Shown here: in pieces, positions 1 to 8,481 of the stretch
How the letters are laid out: each line of letters starts with the position of its first letter
Position numbering within the stretch: the stretch's first letter is position 1
NCBI GenBank assembly: GCA_047975325.1
Contig: JBKEDF010000014.1
Span: 1-64,000 of the forward strand
From: JBKEDF01 sp047975325
GTDB taxonomy: Bacteria > Pseudomonadota > Alphaproteobacteria > Rhodobacterales > Rhodobacteraceae
Length of the DNA stretch: 64,000 nucleotides
Direction: 5' to 3'
Program-made: the position numbers and the translations under genes
The notes under the pieces: model-generated
What the model was told of the DNA's origin: nothing
The model's database searches: none
Seen by the model: the letters and a program-made list of their open reading frames with translations, nothing else

Positions 1-510
1 TTCGATTTCCGATTCGGTATAGCGCTGGGTGTTGATACCCACGCGTTCATTGCCTTCCTTGAAGATGCCGCGCGGTTCCCCGAAATAGACGCCAGAGGTC
101 AGTTCGCGGATGATCATGATATCCAGCCCGGCCACGACATCCTTCTTCAACGAGGAAAAATCCGCCAGGGCATTGAAACATTGCGCAGGGCGGAGATTGG
201 AAAAGAGATCCATTTCCTTACGAAGCCGGAGCAGCCCGCGTTCCGGTTTGACGGAAAAATCCAGATTGTCGTATTTCGGCCCGCCAACCGCCCCCAGAAG
301 GACGGCATCCACCGCCTGCGCCTTTGCCATGGTGGCATCGGTCAAGGGCGTTCCGTGCGCGTCATAGGCGCAGCCGCCTACCAGATCCTCGGAAACATCA
401 AAGGCAATGCCCCGTTTCGTGCCGAACCAGTCGATGATTTTTTTCACCTCGGTCATGACCTCGGGGCCGATACCGTCGCCGGCAAGGATAAGAAGGGAAG
501 GATTGGCCAA
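1..510 (-). CDS. leuB: 3-isopropylmalate dehydrogenase, N-terminal 170 codons (runs off left edge)
   Basis: LeuB oxidatively decarboxylates 3-isopropylmalate to 2-oxoisocaproate in leucine biosynthesis, in the cytoplasm with NAD+ and Mg2+. The reverse strand reads MANPSLLILAGDGIGPEVM at the N-terminus, the typical dinucleotide-fold start of the isocitrate/isopropylmalate dehydrogenase family. It continues through the family segments AVGGPKYD and IMIIRELTSGVYFGEPR. The start is a TTG at 510 with an AGGAG Shine-Dalgarno 6 nt upstream; no ATG gives the conserved N-terminus. About half of the usual ~370 residues is present. It lies downstream of leuC, leuD and a nuclease-family gene on the same strand, so it may be read with them or from its own promoter after the hairpin at 545-562. 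Confidence 0.96.
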   Translation of the reverse strand, partial: MANPSLLILAGDGIGPEVMTEVKKIIDWFGTKRGIAFDVSEDLVGGCAYDAHGTPLTDATMAKAQAVDAVLLGAVGGPKYDNLDFSVKPERGLLRLRKEMDLFSNLRPAQCFNALADFSSLKKDVVAGLDIMIIRELTSGVYFGEPRGIFKEGNERVGINTQRYTESEIE

Positions 511-531
511 GGAACGCTCCTGATTTCAAGA

Positions 532-562
532 AAAAAGGGTCGATCAAGGGCCTAGCCCCTTG
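532..562 (-). terminator. possible rho-independent terminator between the EEP-family gene and leuB
   Basis: On the minus strand CAAGGG and CCCTTG form a 6-bp stem with a 6-nt loop (545-562). A run of six T follows after a 7-nt gap (532-537). The offset T-run makes this a weak or partial terminator. It sits just after the stop of the upstream gene and before the leuB ribosome-binding site. Confidence 0.35.
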
Positions 563-573
563 GCCAGCCGGGG

Positions 574-1680
574 TCAAGGCGGCCCGGGCCCGGTGGCCTG
601 GGGCGGCAGGTCGATATCGACCCAGACCGGCCGGTGACGGGAAGCAAGGGCAAGCGTCTTGCCAAGTTTCGTGCCGTTTTCAGGCCAAAGTATACCGGAT
701 GCCAGCACCCGCAACCCGGCGGATGGCAACACATAATCGACACGCAGACCGCCTGCGCGTTCATAATAGGCCGTATCAAGCGCGGAATCGCCGTTCTGAC
801 CCGGCTCCCTGCCCTGTCGTGCCTCCCCACGCGGGGCGGGATCCTGAAGCAATGGATGCGCCAGAAGCCTGCCGATCGCGGCGCGTCTGCCATCGCCATC
901 CACCGCATCAAGATTGGCATCGCCCAGAATCACGAAAGGATCCTGCGGCGGTGGCATCGGCAGGCGACCCTCCAGAAAATGCAGCCAGAATGCTGTTTCA
1001 TCATGATTGCGACGCCCGTTGCGATCTTCCGGCCCGTCGAAAACCGGCGGCGTCGCATGCCAGGCCAAAAGACGCAACCGGCTGCCATCGGGCAGGACAA
1101 GCGGAACCTCCCAATGTCCGACGGTGGACAATCGGCGCATCTGGCCGGCCTCACTTTCATTCAGCAAGGCATCGGGCAAATCGCGCCACAGGAATTGGGA
1201 AAAGTCACGAACCTCTGCAATGGCGATGGGCAGACGCGACAGGACGGCCATCCCCCCCTGCCCCGAAAAGCGGCCATATCCCTGCGCATCGCCGGGGCCG
1301 CCCAGGCGCCCGTCGCCATCCAGGTCCTGCCCGCCTTGCATACCGGTATTCGGCCTTGACGCATAAAGATGGGGATAGGGGCGACTTGCCTCCGCCAGGC
1401 GCGCAGCAAGGGCTGTCAGCGCGGCAAGGCCCGCATCGTAATCAACCCCCGTCAGCAGGACCACATCCGCGTCCAGCGCAACAAGGCCGCTCAGCACCGC
1501 GTTAACCTGTGTGTCGTCACCTTTCAGGATATCGCGCAGCAACATCCCCGGCCCGGCGCGCGAAAGGTCACTGTTCCATGTCGCTATGCGCAATCCCTCC
1601 GCCGCCGCCGCGACGGAAAACCATATGGAAAGGGCCAATCCCCCGGCCATGACGACAAACAGATGCCGCAAGGACGTCAC
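574..1680 (-). CDS. secreted endonuclease/exonuclease/phosphatase (EEP) family protein
   Basis: A 368-residue protein from a GTG start. It opens with an apparent signal peptide (hydrophobic stretch ending WFSVAAAAEG), then LRIATWNSDLS, the first EEP-fold strand with a catalytic Asn. Later come LLAWHATPPVFDG, VILGDANLDAVDG (the DxN catalytic motif) and LASRHRPVWVDIDL, which carries the terminal His of the fold. Substrate is unknown; family members cleave nucleic acid, phosphodiester or phosphomonoester bonds, and this one is probably exported. An open frame runs upstream to 1815, but it crosses a terminator hairpin at 1752-1778, and the GTG at 1680 follows a GGTGGGGGG stretch, so 1680 is preferred. 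It lies between leuD and leuB; a role in leucine synthesis is not implied. Confidence 0.8.
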   Translation of the reverse strand: MTSLRHLFVVMAGGLALSIWFSVAAAAEGLRIATWNSDLSRAGPGMLLRDILKGDDTQVNAVLSGLVALDADVVLLTGVDYDAGLAALTALAARLAEASRPYPHLYASRPNTGMQGGQDLDGDGRLGGPGDAQGYGRFSGQGGMAVLSRLPIAIAEVRDFSQFLWRDLPDALLNESEAGQMRRLSTVGHWEVPLVLPDGSRLRLLAWHATPPVFDGPEDRNGRRNHDETAFWLHFLEGRLPMPPPQDPFVILGDANLDAVDGDGRRAAIGRLLAHPLLQDPAPRGEARQGREPGQNGDSALDTAYYERAGGLRVDYVLPSAGLRVLASGILWPENGTKLGKTLALASRHRPVWVDIDLPPQATGPGPP

Positions 1681-1751
1681 AGCCCCCCCACCGCAACAGG
1701 ACCACGATCCAATGGAAAAGCGCAAAGAAGGGCCCAGGCCACCATCCGAAC

Positions 1752-1778
1752 AAAACCTTGTTTCACGACGAAACAAGG
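1752..1778 (-). terminator. rho-independent terminator after leuCD
   Basis: On the minus strand CCTTGTTTC, a 5-nt loop, and GAAACAAGG form a perfect 9-bp stem, followed at once by TTTTG. It lies about 100 bp after the leuD stop. It probably ends the leuC-leuD transcript and separates it from the EEP-family gene. Confidence 0.6.
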
Positions 1779-1876
1779 ATGAGGATGAAAATCCTAACGC
1801 CCGGTTAATGCGCAACCGATATCAAAATACCCGGTTACGCGGTTTCAGGTCCCCCGGCAATGCCGACAGGCAGGAT

Positions 1877-2482
1877 TCACAGCCAGGGTCGCAGACTGCC
1901 CAGATCCTTTTCGAAACTGTCGATTGCCGTGGCTTTTTCCAGCGTCAGGCCGATATCATCCAGCCCATTGAGCAGGCAATGCTTGCGAAACGGATCGATC
2001 TCAAACCCGAAGGATTGTCCATCGGAGGTCGTAACCGTCTGAGCCTCAAGATCCACCGTCATGCGGGCATTTGCCCCCTTTCGGGCATCCTCCATCAGGA
2101 TATCGACAACTTCTCGAGGCATAACAATGGGAAGGATGCCGTTCTTGAAGCAGTTATTGAAGAAAATATCGGCAAAGCTCGTTGAAATTACGCAGCGGAT
2201 TCCGAAATCCAGCAGCGCCCAGGGCGCATGTTCGCGCGAAGAGCCGCAGCCGAAATTATCCCCCGCCACAATGACCTCGGCCTTGCGATAGGCGGGCTGG
2301 TTCAGCACGAAATCGGGTTTTTCCGTGCCATCATCGTCAAAGCGCATCTCGTCAAACAGGTTCTTGCCCAGCCCCGAACGCTTGATCGTTTTCAAAAACT
2401 GCTTCGGGATGATCATATCCGTATCGATATTGACCAGCGGCATAGGAGCCGCGATCCCGGTAATTGTAGTGAACTTGTCCAT
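1877..2482 (-). CDS. leuD: 3-isopropylmalate dehydratase small subunit
   Basis: LeuD is the swivel subunit of isopropylmalate isomerase, converting 2- to 3-isopropylmalate with LeuC. The 201-residue length is the family norm. Visible family segments are NIDTDMIIPKQFLKTI near residue 18, the substrate-contacting GDNFGCGSSREHAPWAL near residue 75, and FNNCFKNGILPI. The start has an AGGACT-type ribosome-binding site. It lies 99 bp downstream of leuC on the same strand, consistent with cotranscription and formation of the LeuCD heterodimer. Confidence 0.97.
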   Translation of the reverse strand: MDKFTTITGIAAPMPLVNIDTDMIIPKQFLKTIKRSGLGKNLFDEMRFDDDGTEKPDFVLNQPAYRKAEVIVAGDNFGCGSSREHAPWALLDFGIRCVISTSFADIFFNNCFKNGILPIVMPREVVDILMEDARKGANARMTVDLEAQTVTTSDGQSFGFEIDPFRKHCLLNGLDDIGLTLEKATAIDSFEKDLGSLRPWL

Positions 2483-2581
2483 TTCAGTCCTCTGAATGAT
2501 GGCCCGGCCCGGATTTTACCAACCGGCCGGGATTCCGTATTTCCGTCCCATGCGGGAATTGCCTGTTGCAAACCCGCAGGG

Positions 2582-4006
2582 TCATGCAGGCACGCCCTTG
2601 TCCGTCATATCCCGAATATCGGTCAGATGGCCGGTTACGGCTGCCGCCGCGGCCATGGCGGGACTCATGAGATGCGTTCGTCCGCCGCGGCCCTGACGCC
2701 CCTCAAAATTGCGATTGGAGGTTGCCGCGCAACGTTCGCCCGGGGTCAACTGATCGGGGTTCATCGCAAGACACATCGAGCAGCCGGCGAGACGCCACTC
2801 AAAACCCGCATCGATAAAGATCTGGGCAAGGCCCTCCTCTTCGGCCTGCGCACGCACAAGGCCGGATCCCGGCACCACCATGGCGCGCATCCCCGGCGCG
2901 ATCTTCTTATCCTTCAGGATTTTGGCAGCGGCGCGCAAATCCTCGATCCGGCCATTGGTACAGGAGCCGATAAAGACCGTATCGATCTTGATATCGGTCA
3001 GTTTCTGGCCCGGCTTGAGATCCATATATTCCAGGCTGCGCCGGGCCGCATCGACCTTGCCTCCGGAAAAATCCTCGGGCGCGGGAACCGTGCCGGTAAT
3101 CGGCAGCACATCCTCGGGGCTGGTGCCCCAGGTTACCACGGGGGCGATATCCTCCCCCCGGATTGTGATGACCTTGTCGAAATGCGCGCCCTCATCGGTG
3201 AAAAGCGTTTTCCAATAGGCCAGCGCGGCTTCCCATTTCGCGCCTTTCGGGGCATGGGGGCGGCCCATGACATAGGAGAAAGTCACCTCATCAGGTGCGA
3301 TCAGACCGGCGCGGGCGCCGCCTTCGATCGCCATGTTGCAGACGGTCATCCGCCCTTCCATGGAAAGTTCCCGAATCGCCTGACCGCAATATTCGATCAC
3401 ATATCCGGTTCCGCCCGCAGTGCCGGTTTCCCCGATCACCGACAGGGTGATATCCTTGGCGGTGACACCGGGGCGCAGGGAGCCGGTGATTTCCACTTTC
3501 ATATTCTTCGATTTCTTCTGGATCAGCGTCTGCGTGGCCAGAACATGTTCCACCTCGGATGTGCCGATACCATGGGCAAGCGCACCAAAGGCGCCATGGG
3601 TCGCGGTGTGACTGTCACCGCAGACCACGGTCATGCCCGGCAGGGTCCAGCCCTGTTCCGGCCCGATGATATGGACGATCCCCTGCCGGATATCATTTAC
3701 CGGGTAATAGTTCAGCCCGAAATCACGGGCGTTTTTATCCAGCGCCTCGACCTGAATGCGCGATTCCTCATTTTCGATGGCGGCATTGCGGTCACCCGTG
3801 GTCGGCACGTTATGATCCGGCACGGCAATGGTCTTTTCCGGCGCGCGGACCTTGCGGCCGGTCATGCGCAAGCCTTCAAAGGCCTGTGGGCTGGTCACCT
3901 CGTGTACTAGATGGCGGTCGATATAAAGCAGGCAGGTGCCGTCCTCTGCCTGATGGACGACGTGATCGTCCCAGATCTTGTCATAGAGCGTACGCGGAGC
4001 GGTCAT
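2582..4006 (-). CDS. leuC: 3-isopropylmalate dehydratase large subunit
   Basis: LeuC is the catalytic, [4Fe-4S]-bearing subunit of isopropylmalate isomerase in leucine biosynthesis. The 474-residue protein has the aconitase-family start (TLYDKIWDDHVV) and the segment VCGDSHTATHGAFGALAHGIGTSEVEHVLATQ. The three cluster cysteines are visible as C349 (GSCTNG) and C409/C412 (CSMC). Start at 4006 follows a GGGATGAGCC region. It is the first gene of the leu run; 4007-4274 upstream is non-coding and must hold its promoter, but I could not identify convincing -35/-10 boxes or a leucine-rich leader peptide. Confidence 0.97.
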   Translation of the reverse strand: MTAPRTLYDKIWDDHVVHQAEDGTCLLYIDRHLVHEVTSPQAFEGLRMTGRKVRAPEKTIAVPDHNVPTTGDRNAAIENEESRIQVEALDKNARDFGLNYYPVNDIRQGIVHIIGPEQGWTLPGMTVVCGDSHTATHGAFGALAHGIGTSEVEHVLATQTLIQKKSKNMKVEITGSLRPGVTAKDITLSVIGETGTAGGTGYVIEYCGQAIRELSMEGRMTVCNMAIEGGARAGLIAPDEVTFSYVMGRPHAPKGAKWEAALAYWKTLFTDEGAHFDKVITIRGEDIAPVVTWGTSPEDVLPITGTVPAPEDFSGGKVDAARRSLEYMDLKPGQKLTDIKIDTVFIGSCTNGRIEDLRAAAKILKDKKIAPGMRAMVVPGSGLVRAQAEEEGLAQIFIDAGFEWRLAGCSMCLAMNPDQLTPGERCAATSNRNFEGRQGRGGRTHLMSPAMAAAAAVTGHLTDIRDMTDKGVPA

Positions 4007-4218
4007 GGCTCATCCCTTGGATATGGCTGTGAAAAAGGTGGCGGACAGGGAATTGTCAGCAAAGTCGCGCAAGGACAGACCGGTTTTCACGGGCAAAACG
4101 CCAAGGCAGGCGCGCGCGATCGGCCATGTCGAAAAAACGGAACATGTCCGGTTGATACGCCTAAAGCCCTTTCCTGGCAAGGCGGAACCATGTAGCGGAC
4201 CATGCCTGTGATTGGGAG

Positions 4219-4246
4219 TTGGCAGCGCTTCGCAGAACGCTAAACT
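4219..4246 (+). promoter_or_regulatory. possible sigma-70-type promoter for the MscS gene
   Basis: TTGGCA (4219-4224), 16 bp, then TAAACT (4241-4246) lies 28 bp before the start codon at 4275. The boxes are imperfect and no other evidence supports them. This is the only promoter-like pair I noticed in the 268-bp divergent region 4007-4274. Confidence 0.3.
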
Positions 4247-4274
4247 GGCAGCAGATAACAGGCAGGAAATGTGA

Positions 4275-5600
4275 ATGGATCAGATAAGCCCGGAATTACT
4301 TCAGGCGATTCTCGACAGTTGGGCGCAGGTCAGGGTCTTCAGCATTTCGCTGGTGCAGCCCTGGCGGCTCTATCAACTTGGCATCATCCTGGCGCTGGGC
4401 ATCCTTGCCTGGCTCCTGCGCCGGGTCCTCGCGCCACGTTTCGATGCCTGGGTTCGCAGCCATGAAGGCTGGCCGAAATGGCGGTACCGCCTTGCCGTGG
4501 TGATCGAGCGGCGGATCACGCTGATCATATTCGCCGCGCTTTGCTGGATCACCGTCTTCGCGATGCGCGAAATCACCTGGCCCTCGCGCAGCTATCTGAT
4601 CGGGCTGGCCGGAACACTGGCCTTTGCCTGGCTGGTGGTTGCCTTCGCCGCCCGGCTGATCCGCAACCGGTTCCTGAACCGGTTGGTGATCTGGGGGGGC
4701 ACATTCTGGGTCACGGCCTATCTGCTGGGTGCGGATGAAACGATCCTCACCTTTCTCGACAGTGTCGCGATTACCTTCAACGATTTCCGAATCTCGGCGC
4801 TTTCGGTCGTGAAGGCGGCAATCGTGACGGGGGCGCTCTTCATGGGGGCGCGGATCCTGACCCGAACCGCCGCGCAGCGGATCAGGACCAATAAGGAAAT
4901 CAGCCCCTCGATGCAGGTGCTGGCAATCAAGGCCGTCCAGGTGACGCTGTTTGGCGGGGCCTTTTTCATCGGGCTGAAGGCCGTGGGGTTCGATCTGACC
5001 GGCCTTGCCGTCCTTTCGGGGGCCATCGGTGTGGGCCTGGGGTTTGGCTTGCAGAAAGTTGTCTCCAACCTGGTTTCGGGGATCATCATCCTGCTCGACA
5101 AATCCATCAAGCCGGGCGATGTGATTTCCATTGGTGATACCTTTGGCTGGATCGGGTCGCTCGGCGCGCGTTACGTTTCGGTCGTCACGCGCGATGGCAA
5201 AGAATTCCTGATCCCGAACGAGGACCTTATCACCGGACAGGTGGTAAACTGGTCGCATACCAATGACTATGTACGCATAGATCTGAACTTCGGCACGTCC
5301 TATGGCGATGATCCACATCTGGTGCGCCGCGTGGCCATTGAGGCCGCAGGCAGCGTAAGCCGCGTCCTGAGCGAAAAGGCCCCGGTCTGCCATATCATCG
5401 GCTTTGGCGATAGCAGTGTCGATTACACATTGCGTTTCTGGATCCGTGACCCGACCGAGGGCCTGGCCAATATTCGCGGCAATGTTTATCTGGCGCTGTG
5501 GGATGCGTTCCAGAAACACAGGATTTCCATCCCCTTCCCGCAGCGCGAACTGCGCATGCTGAAGGAAGCCCCGGATATCACGGAGGCTCAGACAGGATGA
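4275..5600 (+). CDS. small-conductance mechanosensitive channel (MscS family)
   Basis: A 441-residue inner-membrane protein with about four hydrophobic segments before the conserved pore helix. The pore segment is GAIGVGLGFGLQKVVSNLVSG near residue 255, rich in the Gly/Ala packing typical of MscS TM3. The following beta domain has DKSIKPGDVISIGDTFGWI and IPNEDLITGQVVNWSH. Family members open under membrane tension to release osmolytes. It is longer than E. coli MscS (286 residues) because of extra N-terminal helices. The ATG at 4275 has AGGA 7 nt upstream. A second, different MscS homologue lies at 16109-17422. Confidence 0.93.
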   Translation: MDQISPELLQAILDSWAQVRVFSISLVQPWRLYQLGIILALGILAWLLRRVLAPRFDAWVRSHEGWPKWRYRLAVVIERRITLIIFAALCWITVFAMREITWPSRSYLIGLAGTLAFAWLVVAFAARLIRNRFLNRLVIWGGTFWVTAYLLGADETILTFLDSVAITFNDFRISALSVVKAAIVTGALFMGARILTRTAAQRIRTNKEISPSMQVLAIKAVQVTLFGGAFFIGLKAVGFDLTGLAVLSGAIGVGLGFGLQKVVSNLVSGIIILLDKSIKPGDVISIGDTFGWIGSLGARYVSVVTRDGKEFLIPNEDLITGQVVNWSHTNDYVRIDLNFGTSYGDDPHLVRRVAIEAAGSVSRVLSEKAPVCHIIGFGDSSVDYTLRFWIRDPTEGLANIRGNVYLALWDAFQKHRISIPFPQRELRMLKEAPDITEAQTG

Positions 5601-5726
5601 CGTTACGCCCTTTGTTCCGCTGCGACATTGCGTGCGGGCTTCGGCGGATTGAGGCGCATCAGTTTCAGTGTTAATCTGTCCGTGCCCGGCGTCGGGGCTG
5701 TAACGGGCGCGCCATTCAGGAGGACG

Positions 5727-5789
5727 ATGTCCTGTCTCATTCCGATCCAGCGACCGGGCTTCCGGTCGGGCCGCGGGCGGCACGCATGA
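5727..5789 (+). CDS. possible 20-codon upstream ORF coupled to rsfS
   Basis: An ATG at 5727 sits 3 nt after a perfect AGGAGG (5718-5723). It opens 20 codons (beginning MSCLIP, Arg-rich at the end) whose TGA overlaps the rsfS ATG as ATGA (5786-5789). The strongest Shine-Dalgarno in this gap therefore does not directly serve the rsfS ATG. It could be a leader peptide. Alternatively the AGGAGG could serve a rare in-frame CTG at 5732, which would extend RsfS by 18 residues. No conservation evidence is available. Confidence 0.3.
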   Translation: MSCLIPIQRPGFRSGRGRHA

Positions 5790-6166
5790 CCGCCGGGGCA
5801 AGTGCAGAAATCCAGCCGAGTTCCGAAAAGCTTCTGGAACGGGTGCTGGCCTCTCTCGAAGATGACAAGGCCGAGGATGTCGTGCAGATAGATCTGCGCG
5901 GACGCTCGGACATGGCCGATTACATGGTGATCTGCTCGGGCCGTTCCTCGCGCCAGGTGGCTTCGATTTCCGAAAAGCTTGTCGAGCGGGTCAAGCATGA
6001 ATTCGGACGGCTGAGCAAGATCGAGGGCAAGGATGCCGGGGATTGGGTGTTGATCGACACCGGCGATGTGATCATCCATGTCTTCCGCCCCGAAGTGCGT
6101 GACTTCTATCAGCTTGAAAAGATGTGGCTGCCGACCGGGCAGGCAGGGGATGGCGGAGCCGCCTGA
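5786..6166 (+). CDS. rsfS: ribosome silencing factor RsfS (Iojap family)
   Basis: RsfS binds L14 (uL14) on the 50S subunit and blocks 30S joining when nutrients fall. The 126-residue protein shows the Iojap signature: LEDDKAEDVVQIDLRG, MADYMVICSGRSSRQV, GDWVLIDTGDVIIHVF and FYQLEKMW. The annotated ATG has only a weak GGGCGG upstream; a rare CTG at 5732 behind AGGAGG is an alternative start. Its stop overlaps the rlmH ATG by 1 nt (TGATG), the classic rsfS-rlmH pair, implying translational coupling. Confidence 0.95.
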   Translation: MTAGASAEIQPSSEKLLERVLASLEDDKAEDVVQIDLRGRSDMADYMVICSGRSSRQVASISEKLVERVKHEFGRLSKIEGKDAGDWVLIDTGDVIIHVFRPEVRDFYQLEKMWLPTGQAGDGGAA

Positions 6167-6636
6167 TGCGGCTCGCGATCTGTGCCGTGGGGCGTATGCG
6201 ATCCGGCCCCGAACGCACCCTGTTTGACGATTATACAAAGCGTTTCAACCGTACCGGCCGGGCCCTTGGTCTGGGTCCGCTTGCCGAATGCGAGATTGAG
6301 GACCGCAAGGGCGGCGGCATGGAGGCCGAGGCGGCGCTTCTGATGCGCGCCGCACCTGCCGGTGCCCTGATCATCACGATGGACGAACGTGGACGGCAGA
6401 TGAGCAGCCCCGATCTTGCGACGCTTCTTGCCCGTTGGCGGGATGAAGGGCGGCAGGATCTTGCCCTGATGATTGGTGGTGCGGATGGTCTCGCCCCGTC
6501 CCTGCGCAATCGCGCCGATCACGCAATCAGCTTTGGCACGATGGTCTGGCCGCATATGCTGGTCCGGGTCATGTTGGCCGAACAGCTTTATCGCGCAGCA
6601 TCCATTCTGGCCGGAAGCCCCTATCACCGGGCCTGA
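6166..6636 (+). CDS. rlmH: 23S rRNA (pseudouridine1915-N3)-methyltransferase
   Basis: RlmH is a SPOUT-class methyltransferase that methylates pseudouridine 1915 in helix 69 of 23S rRNA on assembled ribosomes. The 156-residue product carries the trefoil-knot SAM-binding signature LALMIGGADGL and the C-terminal MLAEQLYRAASILAGSPYHRA, which matches the conserved RlmH tail. The ATG shares its A with the rsfS stop. The gene ends 8 bp before the convergent rppH. Confidence 0.97.
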   Translation: MRLAICAVGRMRSGPERTLFDDYTKRFNRTGRALGLGPLAECEIEDRKGGGMEAEAALLMRAAPAGALIITMDERGRQMSSPDLATLLARWRDEGRQDLALMIGGADGLAPSLRNRADHAISFGTMVWPHMLVRVMLAEQLYRAASILAGSPYHRA

Positions 6637-6644
6637 AGGGGGTC

Positions 6645-7124
6645 TTACACCAGATGGGGATGAAAATCGGCAACAACCTTTTCATAGACGGCGCGCTTGA
6701 AAGGAACGATCGAGGTAACCAGTTCCTCGGCTGAGACCCATTTCCATTCGGAGAATTCGGGATGTTCGGTCGCAATGTCGATCTGGTCATCGCGACCGGT
6801 GAAACGATAAAGAAACCAGCGTTGCCGCTGGCCACGATATTTTCCGCCCCAGATCCTGCCCAGCAGTTCGGCGGGCAGATCATAGCTCACCCAATCAGGT
6901 GATTTTGCAATGAATTCGACCAGATCCGCCGTCACGCCGGTTTCTTCCCAAAGTTCGCGCAGCGCGGCGGCACGGGGCTTTTCACCCGGATCGATGCCGC
7001 CCTGCGGCATTTGCCAGGCCGCCTGATCCGAATCCAGCCTTTGCCCGGCAAAGATATATCCCCGGGCATCAATCAGCATCACCCCCACGCAAGGGCGATA
7101 GGGAAGATCCCCGACCGCAACCAT
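6645..7124 (-). CDS. rppH: RNA 5'-pyrophosphohydrolase (Nudix)
   Basis: RppH removes pyrophosphate from 5'-triphosphorylated RNA, triggering RNase E decay. The 159-residue protein begins with the RppH-type YRPCVGVMLID. It carries a full Nudix box at residues 42-64 (GG IDPGE, then REL WEETGV), with the catalytic REXXEE glutamates. The C-terminal FKRAVYEKVV is typical of RppH. The ATG overlaps the ctpA stop by 1 nt (TGATG), so rppH is translated with ctpA, the usual rhodobacteral arrangement. Confidence 0.95.
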   Translation of the reverse strand: MVAVGDLPYRPCVGVMLIDARGYIFAGQRLDSDQAAWQMPQGGIDPGEKPRAAALRELWEETGVTADLVEFIAKSPDWVSYDLPAELLGRIWGGKYRGQRQRWFLYRFTGRDDQIDIATEHPEFSEWKWVSAEELVTSIVPFKRAVYEKVVADFHPHLV

Positions 7125-8473
7125 CAGGGGGCTGCCGCGGGTGCCGATGCAACGGTGGACAGGCCCTTGAGGATATCCACAGCATAGGCGAGCTGGTAAT
7201 CTTCTTCCCGCAACGCGGCGGTTTCCTCGGCACGGGCACGTTCCTCTTCAAGGACCCGGCGTTCATCCTCGGTCATCGAATCATTGCTCAGCGCGCCCCG
7301 CAGATTGGCCTCCGAACGGGTTGGCACATTGGAGGCGTTTTCTTCCTCTTCCTCCGCCGGGCGGCGGGGGGGCTGGTTCACCACGATATCGGGCGCAACG
7401 CCAAGCGCCTGGATGGAACGCCCCGAGGGCGTATAGTAACGTGCAGTGGTCAGCCGCATCGCGCCATCGCCCTTCAGTGGCACCACCGTCTGCACCGATC
7501 CCTTGCCGAAACTCTTGGTCCCGACCACAATGGCGCGACGATGGTCCTGCAACGCACCACTGACAATTTCGGAAGCCGAGGCAGAACCGCCATTGATCAG
7601 CACCACGATGGGCTTGCCATTGGTCAGATCGCCGGGTTCGGCGTTGAACCTTTCGCCATCACCGGGATTCCGGCCCCGGGTCGAGGTGATTTCACCCTTT
7701 TCCAGAAAAGCATCCGATACCTTGATTGCCTGTGTCAGCAACCCGCCGGGATTGTTGCGCAGATCGAGAACCACACCGGAAACCTGATCCCATCCGCCCA
7801 GTTCCTCGGACATCTGTTCAAGCCCTTCCTCAACGCCCTGATAGGTCTGGTCGTTGAAGGTTGTGATACGCAGGACAATCACATCGCCCACGGTACGTGG
7901 CCGAACGGCAGTCAACTTGATGGTATCGCGTATGATCGAAATATCAAAAGGTTCGGGCGCGCCTTCACGCACCACGGTGATGATGATCTCCGATCCGACC
8001 GGGCCGCGCATCAGTTCCACCGCCTGATCAAGCGTCAGCCCCAGCAGCGATTCACCATCAACATGGGTGATGAAATCCCCCGCCTCGACCCCGGCCTGAT
8101 CCGCCGGGGTATCATCCATCGGCGCGACGACCTTCACATAGCCATCTTCCTGCGTGACCTCGATACCGAGGCCGCCAAATTCGCCCCGTGTCTGCACGCG
8201 CATATCGTCAAACTGTTTCGGGGGCAGGTAACTTGAATGTGGATCGAGCGAGGTCAGCATGCCGTTGATCGCCGCCTCGATCAGCTTGTCGGTTTCCACC
8301 TCTTCCACATATTGGCTGCGGATGCGTTCGAAGATCGTGCCGAACAGATCAAGCTGTTCATAGACCGACTGGCTGCCCGCCGTATCCTGAGCCAGAAGTG
8401 GCCCCGCGACCTGCGTGGTCAGGAGCGCGCCCGCCACGGTTCCGCCGAGGGCGGCCATCACGAATTTCTTCAT
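7124..8473 (-). CDS. ctpA: C-terminal processing peptidase (S41 family)
   Basis: A periplasmic PDZ-containing serine protease that degrades or trims envelope proteins by their C-termini. From the ATG at 8473 it is 449 residues, with a signal peptide (MKKFVMAALGGTVAGALLTT). The PDZ domain includes the motif FGGLGIEV. The S41 core includes GGSASASEIVSGAL with the catalytic Ser, and VGTKSFGKGSVQ with the catalytic Lys. The C-terminal ~80 residues are Glu/Ala-rich. An in-frame TTG at 8485 is possible but lies too close to the AAGGG. In relatives ctpA follows gpmI and the murein-hydrolase activator envC; here only a broken envC remnant precedes it. CtpA homologues often control murein hydrolases. 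Confidence 0.94.
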   Translation of the reverse strand: MKKFVMAALGGTVAGALLTTQVAGPLLAQDTAGSQSVYEQLDLFGTIFERIRSQYVEEVETDKLIEAAINGMLTSLDPHSSYLPPKQFDDMRVQTRGEFGGLGIEVTQEDGYVKVVAPMDDTPADQAGVEAGDFITHVDGESLLGLTLDQAVELMRGPVGSEIIITVVREGAPEPFDISIIRDTIKLTAVRPRTVGDVIVLRITTFNDQTYQGVEEGLEQMSEELGGWDQVSGVVLDLRNNPGGLLTQAIKVSDAFLEKGEITSTRGRNPGDGERFNAEPGDLTNGKPIVVLINGGSASASEIVSGALQDHRRAIVVGTKSFGKGSVQTVVPLKGDGAMRLTTARYYTPSGRSIQALGVAPDIVVNQPPRRPAEEEEENASNVPTRSEANLRGALSNDSMTEDERRVLEEERARAEETAALREEDYQLAYAVDILKGLSTVASAPAAAP

Positions 8474-8481
8474 TGCTACGT

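Noticed and set aside
2228..3910. Plus-strand 560-codon ORF opposite leuC
   Set aside because: Same artefact: leuC on the other strand is certain, and the antisense protein has no recognisable domain.
4296..5801. Minus-strand 501-codon ORF over the first MscS gene
   Set aside because: Antisense shadow with Asp/Gly/Pro/Arg-rich sequence; the MscS pore and beta-domain motifs lie on the plus strand.
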